Shown here piece after piece: positions 46,582 to 59,104 of a stretch of 64,000 bases of DNA. The position numbers and the translations under genes are program-made. Numbering within the stretch: the stretch's first letter is position 1; each line of letters begins with the position of its first letter. The DNA is from Nipponacmea schrenckii. Its lineage: Eukaryota; Mollusca; Gastropoda; Lottiidae. The notes beneath the pieces were generated by a model. The model worked only from the letters and a program-made list of their open reading frames with translations. It was not told where the DNA came from and ran no database searches. The stretch is from contig JAUJPP010000007.1 of the NCBI GenBank assembly GCA_030562195.1, positions 17,977,769-18,041,768 of the forward strand. The letters are read 5' to 3'.

Positions 46582-49552
46582 AATTGAACGATTTAGCTTC
46601 TGTGATATTATTTATTCGTTTGGACCCTTCAAAGTGCAGTTTGTGAACGTGGAACTGTTCAAAAAACCTGAGTGTGTGGAGCTTACCATGTAAGTGGAGA
46701 CAGTCCAATATCAAACCTTCCATTCTCAAATATTAAAAAATTTCAATTTCCACATCTATTTCATAAGTTTAAATCCATAAAATATTGACCTAGGCCTATT
46801 CAAAAAGCCTATCTAGGTCACGGCAGACGACAAAACGTAGCAGGCCTAACAGTATGGTGAGTCATGTTATTGACATTATTGTATTCCTACGCGCTCAGGA
46901 ATGTGAGCACGTGTCTCACTGCAGTTCACGTGAATTTGAATGCGTTTATTGTAGAATAGTTTATTACGAGAAATGCAGTGAGAGTGGAAGTATATTGTCG
47001 TATTTAACGCATTCTGTTCATTATTGAGTCTGGAGGAATACTGATATATTATTCCAGCTCGTTGATTGGTATATGACTTACGTCTCCGGTTAGTCATTTG
47101 TATTTATATATCAAGTACAATTAGGCACACGTTCATTCTGGCACAGGGTATATAAGCACACCATTGTTTAGGCACATTAATTTAGAAACAATTTCAATTA
47201 AGCACCTAATTAATTCACTTAGGCACACATTTATTTAGGCACGGTGATTTATGCACAAGCACAAAGTTATATTAGGCACAGTGTCAATAATGGACACCTG
47301 ACCAGAATTCCCTGTCATTCTGGTTACATGAAGTAAATTCTAAATTTGAATATATATTAGTGATACCAGAACAAGTGGCATCTATGCATTTCAAAGGTGG
47401 TCTTGTTAAAAATAAAATAATATAATGTGTTGCTCAAACTGCGCGCGAGTAAATTGGATAAAAAGGAATATACATTCACCATTCGTGTCATTAGATACGA
47501 CTATCTGAGTTATATTCACTAAATTTTCCTGTTTGTCACTATGTTTTTATTGTAGTGTGACAACAACTGAATAAACGATATTCAGACGTTACTAACAAGA
47601 ATAATGAAAGAAACAGATAGTTGGCAGTTAATGCCAATGTCTTCCAAGAAATGTTTACTAGTATATAGCATGCTAAGTAGTTGTATTAGTGTTTTTGGTT
47701 GATAATTCGATCTGGTCGGGTCGAATATCATGGTGTGTGGTGTGGAGGATGCAAACAACATCGTATATAAAGGTTGCATAAATAAGGGGAGAAACTCCTG
47801 CCTTCAAGCCTCGGGCAGTTCATCAACCAGTGAGATAGACTAACTATACGTATTACCATGTAACTTTGGCATTGTTGCAGAGTAACTATGGATTCTCTGT
47901 GTGTTTCTGGAAAAAAATATATGGTGACCGAGTCATTATACTTTATCTGATTAGCATACACAGAAGATCAGTGAATCGCGTTCACAATTCAGATATCTAA
48001 TTAAAGTAAGACAAGCCTGTTTCTAATCATTTCAATCTTGACGATCATTCAATTGACGATCTTCCCCTAACCCCAATTGAGCGTATAGAAATCGACCAGT
48101 CAAAAGATGAAACTATCAAAATCCGTCAATCTAGGGAGGCCCATTGGATGATGACATGATATACAGAAAGACGTATAGGACTTAATATTTACCACAGTGC
48201 AGGCATAGCACCCTTTGTCGTCCCATTCAATACAGTAATAAAGTAGCAAGATAGTTCATGCCCATTATATAGAAATAACCCATGTCTATAAGCAGAAAAT
48301 TATAGTGGCATGCTAAAAAAATCGGAAGTTACAACATAAGAGGTACTGTTCTACTCAAATTTTAGATCAGAAAGAAGAAAAATGTCCAGCAGATCCAGGC
48401 CAATTATCCGAATTTCTCAATAAAGTATTTGTTCCACCCTAGGCCTGTACATGTGGGAGAATCAATCCCTTCCTCCCTCCTAATCTAATCTCCGTGTATA
48501 TTTAGTGGTCTGAATCAATATAAATATCATGCGAACTATAAATCTGTATAAGCTTATATGCTAGAGGTTATTGTATTTTTAATCTTATCGTGATGTTTAG
48601 TATCAGTTTGTTAGTGAGACTTTCAGATTCCAGGTTATGACCGGTTTAAAACTTCAGATTATGTTCTTCAAGCAGAAAAAAGCGGTTTGATCGCTTTATA
48701 TCACGAACATCTGATCATATTCTGATGTATTAGCAAATTCTTACACGCTAACATCTAATGGGAACATCGTATAGATTATTCAATTGGATAAAATCCTGCG
48801 GTGTGCAGTGAGGGGAATTATTCGCAGAAAACTACAAGGGGATCAAGGGGATACGATAAAAATAAAATCTGTTAATTTTGACATGATTTTATATTCGGAT
48901 TGATACACACATTAACATACTTTTAAAGGTGCCCTTTAAACTTTTTCGTGCACTAGGGACACGTATAGCATCAATTTGCACCATTCCAATATCCAATCGG
49001 TCGTCTTTTGTTCTTGTATTTCCACTTGCTATTCGTGTCTCCGATACACATAAAACGTCTAGATAACCTCTTTACAATCCCATAAATATATAAATATATA
49101 AAAATATAATCATATGATATTCATCATTAAAATTTAGTTGTTCATGATAAAAATAAATACAAAAATCACATTGGTCCTGTCAGTTTGACTTACATCAACA
49201 TCAATTTTTAGTATCAATAGAGTTCGGGAACGCTTTTAGTTATTTTTGATTGAAAAAATTAACAATATAATGGGAAAAAACATTTAAATGAAATAATAAA
49301 AATATTTATATAATAAGAATTAAGATTAAGCTTTGTGGACTCATCGACAAATATGCAAAGATAACTAAACCAGTCACATAGTAGCTTCAGAGGTTTTGAT
49401 TGTTAACGGCTGGAGGAGGGAACTTGATAAAAAAGAAATAAGTCTGAGAATATAATCAATCCTACCCTATGTAACCAGACATCAGCCAAAAATACAAAGC
49501 AGAGGTCTTGTCTGGGCCCCAAAAATAGAGTCCAAATTACCGCAATATATTT
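46582..49552. other. Unassigned region between 46.6 and 49.5 kb
   Basis: No gene seen. 47122-47290 has an irregular TTTAGGCACA microrepeat. 48430-48460 (GGCCTGTACATGTGGGAGA) resembles 58538-58560, a short dispersed repeat. The rest is AT-rich. Confidence 0.4.
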
Positions 49553-51999
49553 CTATGCATCAATGGTTGAAAGAAGGTTATAGAGTTCCAAGAATCCTTC
49601 AGATTGACCAAATGAAGTAACTTGGATTCCTGTTGAATGAATTGGTCGCGAGCCTTGGAAATTCTCTAGGTTCATAGAAAGGAACAATGTGTATGGATCC
49701 ACAGCACCAGATTTATCCTGAAACACATTAAGGTTATGAAGTAGTTGCAGTGACAGTTTACAGCTGGAGGTTTGCAATTCGTATGGTTGAGAATAATAGA
49801 AGTGACCATGAGGTCCGATCGCAACTTACAACTAAGTAGCTATAGCGTGAGGGTTACTGCAGTTTGTTGTAAATCAATAAATTTATAAATAATATATCAG
49901 ATTTTTTGGATTCTTATAAAGGGTTGAAAATGTTGACACGCATAGTCCCATTGTGTCATTCTGTTGTGTACTAAAGTAATTTATCTACGTGTGCCGAAAT
50001 GTTCATTTAATTCTTGTGCTTGAGTATAGTACTGGTTTTTGTTACGTATCTCATGGGTATGTACCCATAGCAATAAAACCGACCTTGCAAAAATTAATTT
50101 CATACTTGAATCAAAATATTAGAAATAAAATTTGAAGAAAGTGTGTACCTGTTTCGTGGCTAATAGAATAATTGGAGTTGGTCTGAAGACTTTAATTTTC
50201 AGAAGTCTGTGTAACTCTTTCCTAACATCAACAAATTTATTTGTCGCCGTAGAATCAACACAGAAAATAATAAAATCCAGTTCTACTATTTTAAAAACAT
50301 CGTGCCAGATTTCTTGATTTTGTACTCCACCACAAACTGCAATCAAATAAGATGAAAATAGTTTGCTATGTGGTTTGGTCAAAATTGATTCGAGTTGACC
50401 AATCACATTATAGGTTCGGTTCAACCAATGTTCGATAGTATCCGTGAGTTGAACATAGACTCTATCATGAAAGGCTGCAACCTTGCAGGTAACTGTGTCT
50501 GAAGATGGATTTTGAATGGTAAGCGTAGTGTGGTGATAAGACGAACAAGTTTTTATTTTAAAAAAAAAATATATACCATACTGGGTATTCTACTCAAATA
50601 ACACTATTCCATGAATATAATAAAATATTTGATTGTCATGTAATATTATACAAACACGACTGAATATAATAATATAAAGATTCACCTACTGTTTTCTTAC
50701 CTACCTCAATGACATAAACAAGAAGTGGAAATGTCTTTGAAATTTGAATTTCTACATTAGTATTAACTTACGACTACTTTAATTATATGTTTGTTGACAA
50801 AATTATGCCAATTTCATTCAGAAAATAGATTTCGTTTGCATATGTGATTCCCGAACAAGACATAGCGTCATTAGAGGTCATGAATTCGAAATTAACCAAC
50901 GTTTTATATAATACAAACCATCCCACATGATAATTGACAAATTCCCCACAATGACTGAGTGTTGTTTAATATATTGCCCGCGTTCCGTCGGTTCTAATCC
51001 ATGAGGTCTCTTGCAGAATTTCTTGACAAATGTTGTTTTACCAGACTCTTTAAGGCCAACTACTAAAATCCTCTTATGACGCGGAGCATCCTGAAAGAAA
51101 ATTTGGTAATGAATTGGGGAAAGGCATCTTCATGATGTCAAGCTTCGCCTTATACCTTTATTACAATTAACTATTGTTTTATTTATTAGTTCATTTACAA
51201 ACTTCCAAGATACAAAGTAGGTAACTATTGCAGTCAATGTGTAGACCTTAGTACCATGTCCGTAATAGCTGGATACGGTGAAGATCGTAATAAAGAAAAC
51301 GACCATATAATCTACAAGTACTGGGTAGCATACGGCAATTGTGTTCAAAATGTTTCCAACAGTATGCTTACGCATCAAAAAGGCTTTGCTGAAAAGTTAA
51401 AACATATTCGTCTCCAGAACTTCTCAAAGTAACCTCTCGTTCTAATTGAGATTCCATTAAGTTTATGGGTTTCTAAATACCGGTACGATTATGTCACGGC
51501 TTTAATACTATAATGAGATTCGCAACTAAATCAAGGCTAATCTTTGTATAGGCCTATTAGCCTAGGGAAATATTTCATGCGTTTTCTACTTCGTTTGTTG
51601 TATTTGGAAGATCGTAAACGGTTGCACTTCCTTGTGACGGGAGTGATAAGCGTGAACAAAAAACGACACGCTAAAGTTCCCATCATGTATCTATCCCTTT
51701 TCCATGCACCCATCCATAGTCATAGTCTAGCTTATTTTATTTTAGCTCCATTAAATCTAGATAACCTTATCCGAAAAAATAATTTAAATTCCACCTACAC
51801 TTGGCTCTAGACTGCGAAAAAATTCACTGTCAGCACTCTCCCGTTTACTGTATCTCCATGATTTATATAGAACAACCCCAATTGCTAAACTTGCTAAGCC
51901 GATAATCACAACCTTCTGTCTATCACTGAAATTAGATGAATCCGACAGGATCTTCATTACATCGTTATTTCTCAATGGCAATGCTTCATCAAAAGACAT
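49553..51999 (-). CDS. ARL9/ARL10-like membrane-anchored small GTPase, copy C (divergent)
   Basis: Exons 51999-51799, 51090-50919, 50336-50149 and 49717-49553 give 241 aa. Intron positions and phases are identical to copies A and B (0, 1, 0), so the genes are true paralogues. The N-terminal membrane segment is about residues 28-46 (VVIIGLASLAIGVVLY), followed by KSWRY and SLEPS, which matches RTWRY and RLKPS in copy A. P-loop GLKESGKT is at 79-86. Switch II reads WDVCGG, so the first glycine of the DxxG region is Cys and the catalytic Gln is absent. TKQD (185-188) keeps guanine recognition, but the DLP after it is lost. Nucleotide binding seems possible; GTP hydrolysis is doubtful, so it may act as a constitutive or pseudo-GTPase. 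An unusual extra exon-like frame lies in intron 1. Confidence 0.85.
51130..51375 (-). other. Exon-like hydrophobic open frame in intron 1 of GTPase C
   Basis: An acceptor (AACTTTTCAG) is followed by an ATG frame of 81 codons with two hydrophobic stretches (DYMVVFFITIFTVSSYYG and TLTAIVTYFVSW). A donor GTATAAG near its end is out of phase with exon 2. A weaker donor inside (ACTAAG|GTCTAC) would be in phase 0 and would give the GTPase another membrane anchor. This could be an alternative first exon or chance. Confidence 0.3.
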
Positions 52000-54792
52000 C
52001 TTGTTTGACTAGGGTACTGTGGATCCACAACTGTATTCTCAATTGTGTTTACGATGTTTTTCTTTTAACGTCACACATATGTTGCCATAGGCGAAACTCA
52101 ATGCTATGACGTTATGTAAAGACGCGCTATTAAAACCACTTGGAACCACATCCTCTCATCATGCAACCCTTACACATATAGGACAGTGGGAGGAAGGAGT
52201 ATTGTCAACTAAGATGGGACTGGGACTTACTGCGGATTCACAATAAGAAGCTATCGCCCATTTCTGAATGAAATCAGTGAATTTATACTTATTTTGTAAT
52301 TAATTTAATTAACTTTAAACAGTTTTACGTCATTTGACCTTTTCTGGGCCTATGATCTCGCGTAACTCTAAAACGGCCTCTGGCTTTTTACCTCTCAGAA
52401 AATATTCCTCAAGCAAGGTCAACTTAGATTTTACCCCCTCTCGGTCGACAACTCCCTTTTATAGGTCCAAGAGATAAATGGACTTGATCCGGTTCTGTTA
52501 TTGCTATGACGTCAGAACGACGCGATAGTTTCGGAATACCCTTGCATTCACATTGAAACGGACTGTAATAACAACTCTATATTATGAGAGATTGCCACTT
52601 CCGAAGTAAATGTCCAACCATAAAAAAGAAAATCTATTGCATCTGAGTACCTGTATATCGAAGGTTAATCATTGTATAGTTATAAACCCGTTATTTGGAC
52701 CTTCTCTAAAAAAAAAATATATATAATTGAATTTTTCACTACAAAAAATATCTACTTTTACGAATATATTTGACTTTTCCAAGAAATTTAAAATCTTACA
52801 ATATACTGCATCTTTGTAGGTTTAGAGAATCCCCAAAATAAAAGGGCCTAGATTTTTTTGTTTCTACACCAACAGACAACAGAGGCTGGAACAGTCGAAG
52901 ATATTTCGGTCTAATTATTTACTTATCTATTCTGATATGACATGATATTCATTGTCTATTTAGATTCTTAACTTTATTCGTTTTTAAGGAATTTTAAATA
53001 ATGGTCTATATGCCATAGAGAATTTAACCCATATTGAAACTAATAATACATTTATTACAGGTTAATTACGGGTATGTACTTGTTACTTTCCATTGTGGAA
53101 TATATTCAATGATCTTTATAACTATTATAAATACTCAGTTGGCCTATATTTACAATGATTTTATTTATTGGTGGTTATACTTATAGGCGTGTACTGTTAA
53201 CCCCAATAAACAGGGCACTTGAGATTTCTCCTCTATAGCAGGTCTTTTTTTTAAACCTCTATCTTTCTCTTAGAATGTTCATGATCCTTGATCGATTGCA
53301 TTAAACTACCTCACCTTCTAAATTCTTTCTTGATTCTCTCTAAGTTTTCCTTTCAATCTGCAGTGTCTAAAAATCAAGCTGACTGAATAGTACCACTTGA
53401 CTTAAAATTATCTATAATTTTAGTGCTAGACTACAAAGCGCATCATTATCCCCGAGAATGTCAAAATGACCACCATGAGTGTAATTACCTCTCAGTTGAA
53501 AATCTTGATCTACACAGACCCTTGACTATTGATTGATTACATTTCAAAAACTTCAAAAGTCTAGATAATAATTTATCTGATACAATCATGGTCTCCAATT
53601 ATTTTTCTATTAAAAGACATCTCTTTTTTTTAGTTCAGTCAAATGGGCACTTCCGGGCCTGTAAATTTTTTTCTGACCACAAAAAGATGCCAGTATGATA
53701 AGCAAAGTGTGGACCTGAACAGGGTGGTATCTACAGTAAGTGTCTGAAATGAGTCTTGCGTGATGCTTTGCAATTCTTCAAACAAAACTTTTTAATTTCT
53801 TTTTTTGTATGTAAACATTTGGAAATACAAACAGAACGAAAGACATTGAGTTATATTAAACAAAATCATATTTGGAGGTCGTTCAATTAATATCAATAAT
53901 AATAGGCCTATACAAAGATTCCATAATGACTCAATGGTGTCACGCGGTATAGAAAATAAGGTTCAAAGAAAATCGGGGTTCTCCTTGATAATGACGTATG
54001 TATTTGATTGTATAGTGTAAGTAATATTCAATAAAGGGATCATGACGAAAGTGTCATTGTAAGTACAATAAAGATCACCATACGAACAATATAAATAGAC
54101 GATCAACAATTAACATTCGAATTGAAAAGTAGGCTAAATATCTCGTTATCGGGTGGTATGTTTCGGTTTTCAATAATACCTGCTTTCTCTATAGGCGTAG
54201 GAATACAGGATTAGCCTTACGAGAAATCAAAAATTGAAACAGTGTTTTTTACGTGCTGCTTTCTATTAATGTAGACGTCACGTACAGTTACTACTGTTAC
54301 AAAGATAGAGAAATATTGTAGGATATGCGACAAAAAAATACACATTTTCTACTTTCATCACTAAAGGTTCTACAACAACAGGAACAACTGATTTATTACC
54401 ATGCTAATTCCTCCGACAGGCATTACCTGGAACAAATCTCGAACAGAGTCAGGTGTCTTCATTTGTAAATAAGAGCTGCGACGTGTAGGAGTATAACAAT
54501 ATCTAGTTACATATCGTAAAGAGATCTGGAATATGAACAGAAAATAAGTCCGTCTAAGATAGATTTGTTAGTTACTGAATGTATTATTCATTGTAATGTA
54601 TTTGCTAGCAATAACACAATACGAAGCTTATCATGATCTTTTCTGTTACGATTGAGATATGAACTTTGATGTATTTATTACTCTTTATAATATTAAGTGA
54701 CTCAGTAGAAGTTAAATCAGCCACATGAACACAAGTCTTTTAAATATACTTTCGATAGTTTTTCGATTTAAAAGACGACTTTATTAAAAAGA
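52000..54792. other. Region between GTPase C and the Pro-rich gene
   Basis: Holds the upstream region of GTPase C (minus) and of the Pro-rich gene (plus). No further gene or RNA recognised. Confidence 0.4.
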
Positions 54793-54890
54793 TCATAGAC
54801 GATTCCGTAATCATAGACGATTCCGTAATCATTAAACACCTGGAAAACGAGAAAAGTAGTAAATCAACAATTTTATAATAATCTAATAAG
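54793..54890 (+). promoter_or_regulatory. Probable non-coding first exon of the Pro-rich protein gene
   Basis: A strong donor AATAAG|GTAAGT at 54890/54891 pairs with the acceptor TTTGTTTCAG ending at 55366. The segment has no ATG. It includes a tandem doublet of ATCATAGACGATTCCGTA (54795-54832). The 5' end is not defined. Confidence 0.4.
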
Positions 54891-55372
54891 GTAAGTCTTG
54901 TTTTCTATTTTTTAAAGTTTTATTTCTTCAATAGTTATTTTTTCAATTTCAAAGAGATGAACGAATGAAAGATATATATTGAACGGCCACTTTATTAAGG
55001 AAGCTGAAAGAACGATTTACAGAAATTGCAATTCCTTGAATACTTTGGAAGTAAATTATAATATTTTAAAAACATGTTTGTGATTTGAACATTGTCGATG
55101 TTCTAAAGACTCACCAACCACAACAGGGCCAGATATTCTGCAACAGTATTAACTTTTAATTATGAACAAATGTGGAAACTCTATCATTATAAGTCGCCCA
55201 AAGATTTAATAATGTTAGTCGTGATTTATACAATAATGGTAGAAATATTGATAGACTTGTTTGGATGAGTTTTATGATGATTTGAACCCATTTAATAGAA
55301 AATGATGAAAACAAATAACATGATTGCAAACAGTTTAACTGTACCCAATATTGTATTTTGTTTCAGGTAAAA

Positions 55373-57983
55373 ATGTCAACTAACTCACAATATCACTGGA
55401 AGGAATACAAACGAAAAGATTACGGACCAATAAAGGAATACAAGCTTGCAAATAAACTAAAATACCACGAATATAAATCATATCACGAATATGGTAAAGT
55501 AAAGGAATACGATAAAATTCGGAATTACAACCACCGAGAGTACAAGCCAATAAGACCGAATTATAATGGGTATAGACCAGAAGCTAGACCACCCAGAGAG
55601 AAGAAACCATTGTTACCAAAACGTGAGAAGCATTACAATCCTCAGGTCAGGTTTCGACAACTTAAACATTGTTATAAACTACCCATGGGACCGGAATACC
55701 CCGTGCGACCATACAAACTAAGAGAATATAAACGCAAAAAGGAGAAATTGGACTATCACGAATATAAAGGGTACAAACCATTCAAGGGGTACCCAGAATA
55801 CGTAGGAGGTGTATATTACAAGTTAACTCCCTTGAATTATTACGGTTTCCGTCGCGGGAAGCGAGTATTTCGACCAGTTACACCAGATCCTTACCCCATC
55901 CCACCAGCTAGAGAACCTGCTTACCCACAACAAACTCTTATTAAACCCACAGAAGTGGTGGAACCTCAGCCGCAGGTCCACGAACCTTTAGCTCCAGTCA
56001 CGGAAATAGTGTATCCCCAACAAGTTATAATCAAACCACAGACACCTATTCCCATAGTTAAAGAGAAACCAGAATACCAACAAACGATTCGGGATGATAA
56101 TGGTATTTATAAGCTCAAACATCCAGTAGGTTATCATCCTTATAATAGCTATCATGAATACAGCTCAAGATATCGTCCATATCGATTTAAACCTTATAAT
56201 CATTTATTTGTATATACTGCTAAAGATTCTCCGGACGAGAAACCACATATAGTACGCAAGGAAAAGGACATTAAACATATTTATTATCAAGATTCGCCAA
56301 CCGTTGTGCCTCTTCAGCAAGTTCCTGTGTCAAAACAATGGAAACCAATTTACTCGAAAGAGCCAACACTACCCCAACAAACTTTAATCATGCCTACTCA
56401 AGTTGTGAAACCTAGAAAGAAAGTGCCGAATCAGAAAGAACCAGTCTATCCTCAACAAACTTTAATCAAACCGATCAGAATCATTCCGGTCCAAACAATA
56501 GCTCAAGATGAGCCGGATACTGTGGTACAACGAGAGGAAGTCATAGAGGTGCGAAGAGCAGCCCGTGTCGGTCCGGTTCTAGCTCCAGTTATCATTCAAG
56601 AAGAAGAGTCACCGGTAATATATGCACCAGCCGCACCAGCGGCGCCACGATATGTTCCAACAACTAAAACCTATATTGAACCTGAATCACAAATACTTAC
56701 TGCTCCCCCCACAGTGAAACCACTTCCCCCAGTTGAAACAGTCGAGCGTCAAGTTAAAGATAGTCCAAAACCAATTAATGTCATACCTGTTCCACTTGTG
56801 GCTTCGGCTCCCCCAGTTCCTAAATACAAACCAAAGTCAATAACATATACGGAAGAGTCAAAGACTATCACAATGCCAAAGTCAGCTATGCCAAAAGTCA
56901 CACCACCACCTCCTGTTAAAATCGATACACAGGTGAAAATAACACCAAAACCCCAAACACCAGAACCAGTGGTTATTCAAAACAACTACAAAGCACCAAT
57001 AATTCCGATTGCAGTTTCTGCATCAAATAACCAGCGATCAACACCTCCAAAGATCCAACCTATCGCAGTGGCTGTAGAATCGAAACCCGATACCCCGCCT
57101 GTTCAAGAGAAGTCCACAGTTCAAGCCGAAAGTAAACCTGTAATCCGCAACTCCGTTCCTCTAGTAGCTGTGGAGCCTCCAAAACAGACGACTCAACCTC
57201 AACAGAATAACCCAAAACCCGTCCCTATCCCAATCCCAGTGCCTCAAAAGCAACCAGATGTAAAACAACCAGTCAACCAAGAGCCAAAACCAAAACCAAA
57301 TCTAGGACCCATTCCAGTGATACCAGAATTCAAGAATGAACCAGAAGCAAAACCCGAACCTAAGCCAGATCCACCCAAGCCAAAATATCTTGCTCAACCT
57401 GTTTTGCCTCCTCAACCTCGTAAGGCTCCACCGACTACTAAACCGCCTCCAAAACCGGTAGAATCCAAACCAGAACCAGACGAAGAACCACCGAAAACAC
57501 CACCGAAACAACGAGCACCAATCAGAAGGCCCAGTCCTCCACCCGCCCCCTCTCCTCCGTTAGATAAACCACAGGCACCTACTTCAAAGGTAAGGCAATT
57601 GAATCTTTTTTTTAACTGGATTGCACTGGTTAAATCATAATAGGTTTGTCAAATTGTGAAATAAAGACTTTATTAGGATTAACAAGATTCTTCATAATAT
57701 CTGTGGACGCGTTTTTGAGAGCAACATACTTGTCTAGTGTAATACCAGATTATTATATTGAGATTCATGAATAATTTGTATTCCCTTTGAATACCCTTGT
57801 GTGTTGCAGACACTTTTGCTCCTACATGCAAAACTCTATTTATTTCGATGTAAGCGATGTTGTATTTATTTTTGTAATTCATTATTTCAGGCTCCACCTC
57901 CGGCTCTAGACGTACCAAAAGTGACTCGAGATGCTCTTGGTGCCTTGGGTAGTGTGAAACGTACTATGCTTATGATGGGATAA
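55373..57983 (+). CDS. Tyr/Lys- and Pro-rich low-complexity structural-type protein
   Basis: Two coding exons, 55373-57589 and 57891-57983, phase 0, 769 aa. The ATG at 55373 follows an acceptor by six bases; the frame upstream is intronic. Residues 1-180 are rich in Tyr, Lys and Glu, with recurring YHEYK, KEYK and YKP motifs. The middle has four copies of a (Y/L)PQQTLIKP-type motif, each followed by a Val/Ile-Pro-rich tail. From about residue 440 to 735 it is Pro/Lys/Gln/Glu-rich with PKP and PEP runs. The last exon ends DALGALGSVKRTMLMMG. There is no signal peptide, cysteine cluster or known domain. The composition resembles matrix, cuticle or adhesive proteins, but without a signal peptide secretion is not supported, so an intracellular scaffold is equally possible. 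Confidence 0.8.
57590..57665 (+). terminator. Possible intronic polyadenylation site
   Basis: If the donor after 57589 is not used, the frame runs 16 codons to a stop at 57640, with AATAAA at 57660-57665. A shorter isoform lacking the last exon is possible. Confidence 0.4.
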
Positions 57984-59104
57984 ACATTGTATTCGTGCAA
58001 ATGATAATACTTTTCAAATGAATAATAGAGGGTGTTGAATAGCGATGGGATTATTCGTATTCTCTTCCGTTTTTCGTGAAGTACGATGGTTACTTTATGA
58101 TAATTATATGATGTCCTTGTTGTGCTGCATTTATTTGAATAATGGAAAATCTATTCATAATGTTCATTTTCGTAACTAGCTGAGCGCATGACGACTGACT
58201 CGTATCCAGTTTGAAGCTCGCCAAGTAGAATTATCAACACTTAGGATACACGTCTTTCATCTCAATAATACTCTTGATATATCGACTTTTACATTTGCTT
58301 TCTGTGTTTAAATTAAATCAGTATTTACGAGAAGTGTTTCCATTCATTTATAGAGGAGTCTTTTAGGAATCATTTCAACTCGACGCATGTCTACTAGGTG
58401 TAGAACCTCATAATTGAACGTATGGGAAAAATAAGCCATCTAACTAAACAGTTAAAACACTCAACATCATGAATGCAAACATCCAGCCGATCGAGACTAC
58501 CAGATTGCTCCTTAATATCTGTTCAACCCCAGGTCTGTACATTTGGGAGATTCAAACCTAATTCTCATGAACATTCCTGACGGAAACTTGCTTTATTACC
58601 TTATTTGGGTATATATTCAAAAAATTACTACAATGTTATACATTTATTTCTTTGTTCTGAACATCTAAAATACGGACAATTATATTCTAATAGATGTGAT
58701 GATGTGTTGTACTCGATGATTGGATTCATTGCACAGTCGATATACGATTAAATATTGTTTATGATCTTATAAACCTTGAGAAGCGATACAGTATATTTAA
58801 AGAATTCAATAAAAATTACAAAAGTGTTGGTCATTTCTTTGGATAGAGAGACAACCTTTCTTTCTCAGAGTTTTGCTACATTATGAGGTAATTATAATCT
58901 TGACAGCGTTGAAATATTGGTACAAAAACATTCACACCCACTAAACCCCCCATCAGTTCAATTTTCTACGCACTACTAAGCTTCTCTACAATTTGCCCTG
59001 TCTTTATAATTCGTGGTTAATTTTTGTATATAAATTTGTACCTTAAATTTTTATCAGCCTATACTTTAATCACAATTCAAAATCATTATATTTTAATTTG
59101 CTAG
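57984..59104. other. Intergenic region between the Pro-rich gene and the ENPP gene
   Basis: The two genes converge. AT-rich, 3' UTRs likely at both ends; nothing else recognised. Confidence 0.5.

Noticed and set aside
57302..57511. Minus-strand frame rich in Trp and Phe
   Set aside because: Mirror of the Pro/Lys-rich coding sequence (CCA/AAA codons read as Trp/Phe).
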